Source: Modestobacter sp. VKM Ac-2984 (GTDB lineage: Bacteria > Actinomycetota > Actinomycetes > Mycobacteriales > Geodermatophilaceae). Taken from it: DNA of 64,000 nucleotides. The DNA lies in the NCBI RefSeq assembly GCF_026967985.1, contig NZ_JAPVBJ010000008.1, positions 1-64,000 on the forward strand, written 5' to 3'. The notes beneath the pieces were generated by a model, which was given only the letters and a program-made list of their open reading frames with translations, was not told the DNA's origin and did not search any database. Made by a program: the position numbers and the translations under genes. Shown here one piece after another: positions 50,988-59,750 of this stretch (its first letter is position 1; each line of letters opens with the position of its first letter).

Positions 50988-51797
50988 GTGCCCGTCCTCC
51001 CTGTGCTGATCACCGACCCGGCCGACGAGCGGGTGGCCGACTTCCGCGACCTCTTTGCCGGCGACCGCAAGCCCGGGACCGAACGCGGCACCGGGCCGGT
51101 GATCGTGGAGGGGGTGCCGGCGGTCCAGCGGCTGCTCGCCTCGGACTACCCGGTGCGCAGCGTCTTCGGCATCCCCGGCCGGGTGGCCGACCTGCAGCTC
51201 CCCGACGACGTGCCCGCCTACGAGGCCGACCGGTGGGTGCTCTCCGACGTCATCGGCTTCCGGCTGACCCGCGGGGTGCTCGCCTCCGCCGACCGGCTCC
51301 CCCCGGCGGACCTGGACGACCTGCTGACCGGCCCCGACCCCGCCGCACCCCGCCGGCTGGCGGTGCTGGAGGGGCTGAACGACCACGAGAACATCGGCTC
51401 GATCGCCCGGTCGGCGATGGCCCTCGGGGTCGACGGCCTGCTGCTGGACCCCACCTGCGCCGACCCGCTCTACCGGCGGTGCGTGCGGGTGTCGATGGGG
51501 CACGTGCTGTCGTTGCCGATCGCGGTCCTGGGCGACTGGCCCACCGACCTGGACCGGCTGCACGCCGCCGGCTACCTCACGGTGGCGTTGACCCCGGCAC
51601 CCGACGCCGTCGACCTGGGCGACGTCGATCTCGCCGCCCACCCGCGCACCGCCGTCCTGCTCGGCGCCGAGGGCCCGGGGCTCACCCCCGCGGTCAAGAC
51701 GGCTGCCCGGGTGCGCGCCCGGATCCCGATGCGCAGCGGAGTGGACTCCCTCGGTGTGGCCGCCGCCGCAGCGGTTGCCTTCGCCACCCTGCGCTGA
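50988..51797 (+). CDS. SpoU/TrmH-family RNA methyltransferase (Rv0881-like)
   Basis: A 269-residue SPOUT methylase: LNDHENIGSIARSAMALGVDGLLLDP is motif 1, AVLLGAEGPGLTPAVK motif 2 and RIPMRSGVDSLGVAAAAAV motif 3. It methylates a ribose of rRNA or tRNA; the target is unknown. From memory this equals Rv0881. GTG 50988 follows GATGAT by seven nt; ATG 50976 is the other choice. Confidence 0.88.
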   Translation: MPVLPVLITDPADERVADFRDLFAGDRKPGTERGTGPVIVEGVPAVQRLLASDYPVRSVFGIPGRVADLQLPDDVPAYEADRWVLSDVIGFRLTRGVLASADRLPPADLDDLLTGPDPAAPRRLAVLEGLNDHENIGSIARSAMALGVDGLLLDPTCADPLYRRCVRVSMGHVLSLPIAVLGDWPTDLDRLHAAGYLTVALTPAPDAVDLGDVDLAAHPRTAVLLGAEGPGLTPAVKTAARVRARIPMRSGVDSLGVAAAAAVAFATLR

Positions 51798-51850
51798 GCT
51801 CTCGCGGCGAGGGGCTCGCGCTGCGCCGTTCCGACCCCTACCGTTCCGCC

Positions 51851-52060
51851 ATGACGTTCTGGATCGTGACCGGGGCCCTGCTGGTGGCGCTGCTCGCCGC
51901 GATGGCCCTGATGGACCACCGGGCGAAGGCCCGCCGGGCCCGGCTGTCCGGCGACGTGGGAGCCGGTCTGCGCCGCGCCGCCGTGCACGGCAACGTCGAC
52001 GCCTACCGGGGCGCGGACGGGCAGGGGCAGCGCTCCGGTTTCGGCTCGACCGGCATGTGA
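51851..52060 (+). CDS. Small single-pass membrane protein
   Basis: A 69-residue protein with one helix (about residues 3-22, FWIVTGALLVALLAAMALM), a basic stretch RAKARRARL and a Gly-rich tail. ATG 51851 lies exactly six nt after TACCGT and lacks a Shine-Dalgarno, which supports it as a real leaderless gene. Its function is unknown. Its stop is 8 bp from the convergent stress-protein gene. Confidence 0.65.
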   Translation: MTFWIVTGALLVALLAAMALMDHRAKARRARLSGDVGAGLRRAAVHGNVDAYRGADGQGQRSGFGSTGM

Positions 52061-52068
52061 TCCGTGGA

Positions 52069-52542
52069 TCAGCCGCGCAGGGAGAGCTTGGCGAGCTCGG
52101 CGCGGGCCTGCTCGGCGTGCTGCGGCGCGCACATCACGTCGTAGCGGCTGGCCACCACCTTGCTGGTGCTGGTGAAGTCGCGCTGCCCGCGGCTGGTGGA
52201 GTAGCCGACCGCCCCGAAGACCGCGCCGAAGACCAGCCCGATCAACAGGCCGGTGAGCACCGAGCCGATCCAGCCGCCGCCGTCGGCGGCGAAGATGCCC
52301 AGCAGCAGACCGACGAAGAGCCCGAACCAGGCGCCGCTGGCCGCGCCGGCGGCGATCGCCCGGCCCCAGCTGAGCCGGCCGGTGACCCGCTCGACCATCC
52401 GCAGGTCGGTGCCGATGATCGTCACGTTCTCGACCGGGAACTTCTCGTCGGAGAGGAAGTCCACCGCCCGCTGGGCCTGCTGGTAGTCCTCGTAGGACCC
52501 CACCTGGACGCCGCCGAGCGGCATGGACACCGAAGCTGACAT
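52069..52542 (-). CDS. General stress protein 17M/YflT-like membrane protein
   Basis: A 157-residue protein. VGSYEDYQQAQRAVDFLSDEKFPVENVTIIG is the N-terminal alpha/beta domain of the general_stress 17M family; two or three Gly-rich membrane segments follow (FGLFVGLLLGIFA, VLTGLLIGLVFGAVFGAVG). Actinobacterial relatives are often stress-regulated. ATG 52542 has GGAGA seven nt upstream. Confidence 0.85.
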   Translation of the reverse strand: MSASVSMPLGGVQVGSYEDYQQAQRAVDFLSDEKFPVENVTIIGTDLRMVERVTGRLSWGRAIAAGAASGAWFGLFVGLLLGIFAADGGGWIGSVLTGLLIGLVFGAVFGAVGYSTSRGQRDFTSTSKVVASRYDVMCAPQHAEQARAELAKLSLRG

Positions 52543-52679
52543 GTCTGTCTCCGTTCCGCGCCGGCCTGCTGGCGGAGGCCGGACGTTCCGGCCACCCTTC
52601 GCATCCATCAGGACGACGACCGGCGTACTACCCGGAACGATCACCCGCGACGCCCTGTTCCTCCGGCCCCCTCCCGGGT

Positions 52680-52765
52680 CCCGCCGCGAGCTTGCTGGTG
52701 GTGGGTCAGGCCCCGTCCAGAGGCTCGCCCCGAGCGTGCGAGGGGTGAGGAGGACGGGGTCCTTC
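52680..52765 (-). repeat. Dispersed intergenic hairpin repeat, copy B (after the ABC exporter)
   Basis: An 86-bp element almost identical to 15654-15741, differing by a few substitutions and a 2-bp gap. It ends 9 bp from the exporter stop (52774) in the same orientation as copy A. It is likely a terminator and part of a dispersed family. The remaining 137 bp up to the stress-protein gene show nothing else. Confidence 0.78.
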
Positions 52766-52773
52766 CCCCTTCA

Positions 52774-54642
52774 TCAGACGAGGCTGTCGGCCCAGGCGCG
52801 GTGCAGGTCGGCGAACCGGCCGGCGCCGCCCACCAGCTCGGCGGGGGAGCCGTCCTCGACCACCCGGCCGGCCTCCATCACCAGCACCCGGTCGGCGATC
52901 TCCACCGTGGAGAGCCGGTGGGCGATGATCAGCGCCGTCCGGTCGGCCAGCAGCGTCTGCAGCGCCCGCTGGACCAGCACCTCGCTGGGCACGTCCAGGG
53001 AGCTGGTGGCCTCGTCGAGGACCAGCACCGCGGGGTCGGCGAGGAACGCCCGGGCGAAGCTGACCAGCTGGCGCTGACCGGCCGACAGCCGGCCGCCCCG
53101 CTTGGCGACCTCGGTGTCGTAGCCCTCCGGCAGCGCCCGGATGAAGGCGTCCGCCCCGATCGCCCGGGCCGCCGCCTCGATCTCGGCGCGGGTGGCGTCC
53201 GGCTTGCCGAAGGAGATGTTGTCGGCGATCGACCCGGAGAACAGGAAGCTCTCCTGGGTCACCATCACCACCGCCCGGCGCAGGTCGGCGTCGGCGAGCC
53301 GGTCCAGCGGGACGCCGTCCAGCCGCACCTGACCGGCTCCCGGGTCGTAGAACCGGGCGGCCAGCCGGGCCAGGGTCGACTTGCCCGCGCCGGTCGCCCC
53401 GACGAGCGCGACGGTCTGCCCGGCCGGGATCGTCAGGTCCAGCTGCGGGAGCACGGTCGCGCCGCCGTAGCCGAACCGGACGCCGTCGAAGACGACCTCC
53501 CCGGCGGTGGGCGAGGGCAGCGGCAGCGGATCGGCCGGCTCTGGCACGCTGGAGCGCTCCTCCAGGACGCCGGACAGCTTCTCCAGCGCCGCACTCGCCG
53601 ACTGGTAGCTGTTGTAGAACATCGCGATGTCCTGCAGCGGGTCGAAGAAGCGGCGCAGGTAGACCAGGAACGACAGCAGGAAGCCGACCTCCAGGTCGCC
53701 GTCCATCACCCGCACCGCGCCGTAGCCGAGCACCGCGACGGTGACCAGGTTGCCGATCATGGTCACCGTCGGCACGAAGACGGCGATCAGCCAGAAGGCG
53801 CGGTGGTGGGCCTGCCGGTTGGCCTCGTTCAGCTCGGCGTGCAGGCCGTCGTTGCGCGGCTCCCGGCGGAACGCCTGCACCGCCCGGATGCCGCCGAAGG
53901 TCTCGGTGAACTGCACGATCAGCGCGGCGATGCTCTGCCGGGTGCGCCGGTAGGCCACCGTGGAGCTGCGCTGGAACCAGCGGCCGACGAGGTACAGCGC
54001 CGGGAGGCCGAGCAGCGCGACCAGGCCCAGGGGCAGGTCGAGCACCAACATCAGGACGCCGATGGACACCACGCTGAACAGGGCGGTGAGCAGCCCGTCG
54101 AGCCCCTCGTCCAGCAGCTCGGCGAGCGCCTCGACGTCGCTGGTGAGCCGGCTGATCGTCTTGCCGGACGTGTACCGCTCGTGGAAGGACAGCGGGAGCC
54201 CCTGGACATGGGTGAACACCCGCCGCCGCAGGGTGAGCAGCACCGCCTGGCCGACCCGCCCGGAGCCGATGAGGAACCGGTAGCGCAGTGCGGCGTCCAG
54301 CACGGCCGCGGCGACCATGGCCGCCGTGATCCAGACCAGCGGCCAGGGGTCACCGTCCAGCAGCGCCGGGACGGCGACGTCGATGCCGATCCCGATCAGC
54401 AGCGGGCCGGCCAGCCAGGCCAGGTTCTGCACGACGATCACGGCCAGCAGCTGCCACAGCACCCGCCGGTGGGGGCGCAGCAGCTCGCCGAGCAGTCGCC
54501 GGGAGCGGCCGCGCAGGAAGGAGCTGGCGGAGGTGTCGAGGTCGTCGGCGTCCTCGCCGGCCACGCCTCGCCAGTCGGCGTGCGCGTCGGCCGGTGCACC
54601 GGTGGTGGTGGTCACGGCTGCGCCGGTGCCCGGGGTGGTCAT
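52774..54642 (-). CDS. ABC exporter half-transporter, catalytically complete subunit
   Basis: A 622-residue TMD-NBD protein. Six helices in residues ~55-330, then Walker A GATGAGKSTLARL, signature RLSAGQRQLVSFA, Walker B VLVLDEATSSLD (catalytic Glu present), H-loop IAHRLSTVE. It pairs with the upstream half-transporter as a heterodimer. ATG 54642 overlaps the stop of that gene by ATGA. Substrate unknown: relatives export lipids, peptides or drugs. Confidence 0.9.
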   Translation of the reverse strand: MTTPGTGAAVTTTTGAPADAHADWRGVAGEDADDLDTSASSFLRGRSRRLLGELLRPHRRVLWQLLAVIVVQNLAWLAGPLLIGIGIDVAVPALLDGDPWPLVWITAAMVAAAVLDAALRYRFLIGSGRVGQAVLLTLRRRVFTHVQGLPLSFHERYTSGKTISRLTSDVEALAELLDEGLDGLLTALFSVVSIGVLMLVLDLPLGLVALLGLPALYLVGRWFQRSSTVAYRRTRQSIAALIVQFTETFGGIRAVQAFRREPRNDGLHAELNEANRQAHHRAFWLIAVFVPTVTMIGNLVTVAVLGYGAVRVMDGDLEVGFLLSFLVYLRRFFDPLQDIAMFYNSYQSASAALEKLSGVLEERSSVPEPADPLPLPSPTAGEVVFDGVRFGYGGATVLPQLDLTIPAGQTVALVGATGAGKSTLARLAARFYDPGAGQVRLDGVPLDRLADADLRRAVVMVTQESFLFSGSIADNISFGKPDATRAEIEAAARAIGADAFIRALPEGYDTEVAKRGGRLSAGQRQLVSFARAFLADPAVLVLDEATSSLDVPSEVLVQRALQTLLADRTALIIAHRLSTVEIADRVLVMEAGRVVEDGSPAELVGGAGRFADLHRAWADSLV

Positions 54643-56468
54643 GGGCAGCCCACCCCGCTCAGGTCGGGATCGGCGAACCCCGGATCGGTCAGGCCGGCCA
54701 GCTCGGACTCCGAGGAGAGCAGCGCCCGGTAGGCGGGAACCTGCGCGAGCAGGTCGGTGTGCCGCCCGACGGCGGTGATCCGGCCCTCCTCCAGCAGGGC
54801 CACCCGGTCGGCGAGCAGCACGGTCGACGCCCGGTGGGCGACCACCAGGGCGGTCGTCTCGGCGAGCACCTCGCGCAGCGCGCGCTCGACCAGCGCCTCG
54901 GTGTGCACGTCGAGGGCGGACAGCGGGTCGTCGAGCACCAGCACCGACGGCCGGCCGAGCACCGCTCGGGCCAGCGCCAGCCGCTGCCGTTGTCCGCCGG
55001 ACAGCGACAGGCCCTGCTCGCCGATCCGGGTGTCCAGGCCCCAGGGGAGGTCGTGCACGAAGTCGGCCTGGGCCACCCGCAGCGCCTCGGCGACGTCCGC
55101 GTCCCCGGCGTCCGGCCGGCCCAGCGTGACGTTCTCCCGGACGCTCATCGAGAACAGCGTCGCCTCCTCGAACGCCGTGGCCACGACGGTGCGCAGCTGG
55201 GCGAGCGGGAGGTCGCGGACGTCGTGCCCGTCGAGGGTGACCCGACCGCCGGTGACGTCGTAGAGCCGGGCGACCAGGGCGGTCATGGTGGTCTTGCCCG
55301 ACCCGGTAGCACCGACCAGCGCGATCGTCTCGCCGGGCTCGACCTCGAGGTCGACGTCGGTGAGCACCGGGTCGCCGGCGCCGGGGAAGCGGAACCCGAC
55401 GTGCTCGAAGCGCAACCGGGCCGGCGTTCCCACCGCGGCGGGCCGGGCGCCGGGGGAGTCGGTGACGGTCAGCGGGGCGTCGAGCAGCTCGCCGATCCGG
55501 TCACAGGCGCTGGCCGTCTCCTGGGCCTGGGCGAGCAGGAAGCCCAGGGAGAGGATCGGCCACAGCAGCACGGTGAACAGCGCGACGAAGCCGATCAGCC
55601 CGCCGACGGTCAGGGCACCACTGCTGACCGCCAGCGACCCGCCCACCAGGATCACCGCCAGGGTGATCTGGGGCTGGAACTCGAACAGGCACCAGATCAG
55701 CGCCAGGGTGCGGACCTTGCCCAGTTCCAGGTCGCGCAGCCGCAGGGCCTTGCGGTCGTAGCGGCCGAAGACCATCCCGCTGCGGCCGAGGGACTTGACC
55801 ACCCGGATGCCCTGGACCGCCTCCTCCACGTCGGTGGCCAGCTCGCCCTGCTCGTCCTGCACCAGCCGCGACTCGGCGTTGTACCGCTTCTCCCACCGCA
55901 GCCCGAAGAAGACCAGCGGCAGGGTCGTGGCCAGCACCGCGACGCCCAGCGGCCAGTAGGTGACCACCAGCAGCACGCCGACGACGACGCAGGTGAGCAG
56001 GTTGACGATCAGGAAGACGGCGCCGAAGCCGACGAAGCGCCGGATGGTGGAGACGTCGGAGGTGGCCCGGGACAGCAGCTGACCGGAGGACCAGTGGTCG
56101 TGGAAGGCCACCGGCAGCCGCTGCAGCCGCTGGTACAGGGTGTCGCGGAGGTCACGCTCGATCTGCAGGCTGCTGATGTTCATCGCCCAGCGGCGCAGGA
56201 AGAACAGGGCTGCCTCGGCGACGCCGAAGAGCAGCGCCAGGGCGAGCAGCGGGATCAGGGCGGAACGGTCGCCGCGGGCGATCGGCCCCTCGACGATGGC
56301 CGGCGTGAGCAGCGGGACGGCCAGCTGGGCGAGGGTGGCGAGCAGTGCGCCGGTGAAGGTGAGCGCGATGAGCCCGCGGTAGGGGCGGGCGAAGGGCAGC
56401 AGCCGGGTGAGCGCGGAGAGCCGGCCCCGGGTGTCATCGGCGGCGGCAGCGGCGGCGGACTCGGTCAT
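54639..56468 (-). CDS. ABC exporter half-transporter with degenerate catalytic site
   Basis: A 609-residue TMD-NBD protein with Walker A GATGSGKTTMTAL, signature SLSGGQRQRLALA and Walker B VLVLDDPLSALDV. The catalytic Glu is replaced by Asp, as in the degenerate half of asymmetric heterodimers such as TM287/288. ATG 56468 is preceded by TAGCCT nine nt upstream. First gene of the pair. Confidence 0.9.
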   Translation of the reverse strand: MTESAAAAAADDTRGRLSALTRLLPFARPYRGLIALTFTGALLATLAQLAVPLLTPAIVEGPIARGDRSALIPLLALALLFGVAEAALFFLRRWAMNISSLQIERDLRDTLYQRLQRLPVAFHDHWSSGQLLSRATSDVSTIRRFVGFGAVFLIVNLLTCVVVGVLLVVTYWPLGVAVLATTLPLVFFGLRWEKRYNAESRLVQDEQGELATDVEEAVQGIRVVKSLGRSGMVFGRYDRKALRLRDLELGKVRTLALIWCLFEFQPQITLAVILVGGSLAVSSGALTVGGLIGFVALFTVLLWPILSLGFLLAQAQETASACDRIGELLDAPLTVTDSPGARPAAVGTPARLRFEHVGFRFPGAGDPVLTDVDLEVEPGETIALVGATGSGKTTMTALVARLYDVTGGRVTLDGHDVRDLPLAQLRTVVATAFEEATLFSMSVRENVTLGRPDAGDADVAEALRVAQADFVHDLPWGLDTRIGEQGLSLSGGQRQRLALARAVLGRPSVLVLDDPLSALDVHTEALVERALREVLAETTALVVAHRASTVLLADRVALLEEGRITAVGRHTDLLAQVPAYRALLSSESELAGLTDPGFADPDLSGVGCP

Positions 56469-56537
56469 GGCCGGGTCAGGCTATGCCGGGGCACCGACGG
56501 GGACGAACGGATTACGGGCCGAGCCGATCCGCCGGGC

Positions 56538-57539
56538 TCAACGGTTCCGGCGGACCCCGAAGACGATGTCCTCCCAGGCGGGGATGCGGGCGCGCGGGTC
56601 CTCGGTCTCGCCGTCGAGCAAGCTGCCCAGCACCGCGGTGTCCTGGCTGTCGGGGTCGACGGCGTCGTAGGCGCTGCGACGCGGCGGCCCGTCGGCCGGG
56701 TGCTCCTCGCCGGGGAGGGCGACGTCGTCCTCGGGCACCTCGTCGACGGGGAGCGGGTCGACGGGGAGCGGGTCGACGGGGAGCGGGTCCGCGGTGACCG
56801 CCTCCGGCGCCTCGTCGTCCGTCTCGGTGTCCTGCTCGGCGCCGTCGTCACCGGCCGCCTCGACCTCGACGTCCTCCTCGTCGCGGAGCACGGAGATCCC
56901 CCGGCGGGAGACCGGCGCGGCGGGCAGGCCGGCCGGGACGTCGGGGACCACCCGGACCAGCCGGGTGCCCTCGGCGAAGTCCATCGTCGTGGCGTCGACC
57001 GGGGTCACGGTGCGGGCGGGCAGGTCGTAGCTCCAGCGGGTGCTGCCGGACTTGGCGCCGGCCTCCCAGTCCGCCTGCACCTGCCAGGTGCCGTCCTCCG
57101 CGCGATGGGCGTCCCAGCGGACGGCCTCCAGGTCGGCGCCGAGCAGCCGCAGCCGCTCGGACATGAACTGCTCCAGGGGCACGCTGGGGGTGCCCTCGGA
57201 CAGTCGCACCCGGGCGCCGCGGGCCTGCTCGGCCACCCGGGCGCGCTCCTGCAGCACCGGGTGGGCGAAGCGCATGATCCGCTCGACCCGGGTGCCGGAG
57301 GCGTGCGCCACCTGCTCGGGGGTCTCGCCGGCCCGGATCCGGGCCTGGATGACCCGCGGGGGCAGGTCGTGGGCCACCTGGGCCGGGGGCTGGGCCGGGG
57401 CGCCGGCACGCAGCAGCTGCCGCAGCCGGTCGTCCACGGGCAGCTCGAAGCGCTCGTCGTCGGTGGAGTCGGGCGCATCCGCGGCGAGCACCAGGTGCGC
57501 GCCGTCCTCGGAGAGCGCCACGAGGCGCAGTGAGCGCAT
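56538..57539 (-). CDS. sepH: Septation protein SepH (DUF3071)
   Basis: A 333-residue actinobacterial division protein. The N-terminal DUF3071 (RSLRLVALSEDGAHLVLAA...) includes LPPRVIQARIRAGETPEQVAHASGTRVERI, an HTH-like motif, and RVRLSEGTPSVPLEQFMSERL. SepH binds FtsZ and promotes septum assembly. The C-terminal ~110 residues are acidic and disordered, with DPLPV repeated three times, ending RIPAWEDIVFGVRRNR, a conserved tail. ATG 57539 has GGAGG eight nt upstream. A plausible -10 TAGCGT is near 57586. Confidence 0.9.
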   Translation of the reverse strand: MRSLRLVALSEDGAHLVLAADAPDSTDDERFELPVDDRLRQLLRAGAPAQPPAQVAHDLPPRVIQARIRAGETPEQVAHASGTRVERIMRFAHPVLQERARVAEQARGARVRLSEGTPSVPLEQFMSERLRLLGADLEAVRWDAHRAEDGTWQVQADWEAGAKSGSTRWSYDLPARTVTPVDATTMDFAEGTRLVRVVPDVPAGLPAAPVSRRGISVLRDEEDVEVEAAGDDGAEQDTETDDEAPEAVTADPLPVDPLPVDPLPVDEVPEDDVALPGEEHPADGPPRRSAYDAVDPDSQDTAVLGSLLDGETEDPRARIPAWEDIVFGVRRNR

Positions 57540-57827
57540 GGGAGCGACCTCCAGGAGGGTTCGGCGCGGTTCGCAGACCGACGCAACGCTAACGGCGCAC
57601 CCGCGGGCCTGCGCCGCCGACACGCCCGGTACGGCGCGTCGGCTCGACAGCGGCGCCCGAGACCGCCACGTGCTCACCGGGAGGCCCGGTCGCCGCGCCC
57701 CGCCGCACCGACCAGAATGGACACTTCGGCAGCCGGTGGACCCGCTCGGCCACGTGCCGAGGGGGACGGCGGGACAGCGAACCGGCGCAGCGCGGCGCCG
57801 CACCACAGGAACAGGGGAGGGGCGCAC

Positions 57828-59612
57828 GTGTGCGGCATCTCGGGTGAGGTCCGGTTCGACGGCGGGGTCGCCGACATGGCGGCGGTCAGCGCCATGTGCG
57901 ACCAGTTGCAGCGGCGGGGGCCGGACGGCTCCGGCGGCTGGCAGGCCGGGCCGGTCGCGCTCGGGCACCGGCGCCTGAAGATCATCGACCTGACCGACGC
58001 CGGCGCCCAGCCGATGGTCGACGCGGAGCTCGGGCTGACGATGGTCTTCAACGGGATCATCTACAACTACAAGGAGCTGCGCGCCGAGCTGCAGGGCGCC
58101 GGCTACCGCTTCTTCTCCACCTCCGACACCGAGGTGGTGCTCAAGGCCTATCACCGGTGGGGTGCGGCCTGCGTCGAGCGGTTCCTGGGGATGTTCGCCT
58201 TCGCGGTCGTTGAGCGGGACTCCGGCCGGGTGGTCCTGGCCCGCGACCGCTTCGGGATCAAGCCGCTGTACCTCAGCCGCGGGCCGGGCCGGGTGCGGTT
58301 CGCCTCCTCGCTGCCCGCGCTGGTGCGCGCCGGGGGCGTGGACACCAGCATCGACCCGGTCGCGCTGCACCACTACATGTCCTTCCACGCCGTCGTCCCG
58401 GCGCCGCGGACGATCCTGGCCGGCGTGGGCAAGCTGCCGCCGGCCACGGTGCGCACCTACGAGGCCGACGGCCGGGAGTCCGACTGGGAGTACTGGCGCC
58501 CGGTGCACGAGCGGCGGGCCGAGTTCGCCGGCCTCGATGCGGTCGAGTGGCAGGAGCGGGTGCTGGAGCAGCTGCGCGTGGCGGTGCGCCGGCGGATGGT
58601 CGCCGACGTCCCGGTGGGCGTGCTGCTGTCCGGGGGCATCGACTCCAGTCTCGTCGTCGGCCTGCTGGCCGAGGAGGGGCAGAAGGGCCTGGCCACGTTC
58701 TCCATCGGCTTCGAGGCCGTGGGCGAGCGGTCCGGTGACGAGTTCGCGTACTCCGACGTGGTCGCCGAGACCTTCGGCACCGACCACCACCGGCTGATGG
58801 TGCCCAGCGCCGACGTGCACGCCGGCCTGGACGGTGCGGTCGCGGCGATGAGCGAGCCGCAGGTCAGCCACGACGCGGTCGCCTTCTACCTGCTCTCCCA
58901 GCAGGTCAGCCAGCACGTCAAGGTGGTGCAGAGCGGCCAGGGTGCCGACGAGGTGATGGCCGGTTACGACTGGTACCCGCCGCTGGACGGCGTCCCGGCT
59001 GAGGCGGCCGTCGACGCCTACGCGCGGGTCTTCGTCGACCGGCCGCACGCCGAGCTGGCCACCCAGCTCGGCGAGCGCTGGATGGTGACCGACGACGTCA
59101 GCCGGGCCCTGATCGCCGAGCACTTCGCCCGGCCGGGTGCGGAGACCACGCTGGACAAGGCGCTGCGGCTGGACTCGACGATCATGCTGGTCGACGACCC
59201 GGTCAAGCGGGTCGACAACATGACGATGGCCTGGGGCCTGGAGGCCCGCGTGCCGTTCCTGGACCACGAGTTCGTGGAGCTGGCCGCCGCCGTCCCGCCG
59301 GAGCTCAAGCTGGCCCACGGTGGGAAGGGCGTGCTCAAGGACGCCGCCCGCGCGGTCATCCCCGCCGACGTGATCGACCGGCCCAAGGGCTACTTCCCGG
59401 TGCCGGCGATCACCGACCTGCACGGTGACTACCTGGAGACGGTGCGCGCGGCGCTGCACGCACCGGAGGCCCGGGAACGCGGCCTGTTCCGCACCGACTA
59501 CGTGGCACGGCTGCTCGCCGACCCGAACAGCCACCGCACCACGCTGGGCGCCAACCAGCTGTGGCAGGTCGGGCTGCTGGAGCTGTGGCTGCAGCGGCAC
59601 GGCATCCGCTGA
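57828..59612 (+). CDS. AsnB-type glutamine amidotransferase (N-acetylglutaminylglutamine amidotransferase-like)
   Basis: A 594-residue class II glutamine amidotransferase. The nucleophile Cys is residue 2 (VCGISGEVRF), exposed by Met removal, so GTG 57828 is certain; GGGGAGG is about eight nt upstream. RRGPDGSG, MVFNGIIYNYKELR and RDRFGIKPLY complete the glutaminase. The synthetase half has the PP-loop LLSGGIDSSLVVG (about residue 267), QGADEVMAGYDWY, RVDNMTMAWGLEARVPFLDHE. The length and the QGADEVMAGYDWYPP block fit the N-acetylglutaminylglutamine amidotransferase subfamily. The ATP-grasp partner usual for that dipeptide (GNAT-ATP-grasp) is absent, and a different ligase is two genes downstream. 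Confidence 0.87.
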   Translation: MCGISGEVRFDGGVADMAAVSAMCDQLQRRGPDGSGGWQAGPVALGHRRLKIIDLTDAGAQPMVDAELGLTMVFNGIIYNYKELRAELQGAGYRFFSTSDTEVVLKAYHRWGAACVERFLGMFAFAVVERDSGRVVLARDRFGIKPLYLSRGPGRVRFASSLPALVRAGGVDTSIDPVALHHYMSFHAVVPAPRTILAGVGKLPPATVRTYEADGRESDWEYWRPVHERRAEFAGLDAVEWQERVLEQLRVAVRRRMVADVPVGVLLSGGIDSSLVVGLLAEEGQKGLATFSIGFEAVGERSGDEFAYSDVVAETFGTDHHRLMVPSADVHAGLDGAVAAMSEPQVSHDAVAFYLLSQQVSQHVKVVQSGQGADEVMAGYDWYPPLDGVPAEAAVDAYARVFVDRPHAELATQLGERWMVTDDVSRALIAEHFARPGAETTLDKALRLDSTIMLVDDPVKRVDNMTMAWGLEARVPFLDHEFVELAAAVPPELKLAHGGKGVLKDAARAVIPADVIDRPKGYFPVPAITDLHGDYLETVRAALHAPEARERGLFRTDYVARLLADPNSHRTTLGANQLWQVGLLELWLQRHGIR

Positions 59613-59750
59613 CCTGAGGTGGCCGCGCTCACGGCGCGGCGTGGAACAGCACCACGGGGGCATCTGCTGCACTCGGGGACGACGGACGGCGTGGTCCCGG
59701 CGACGTGACCCCGCCGCGCCGACCCACCGATCCCCGACCGAGGAGGTGCC

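Noticed and set aside
57717-57827. ATG 57717 as start of the AsnB-type gene
   Set aside because: The catalytic Cys must be residue 2, which requires the GTG at 57828.
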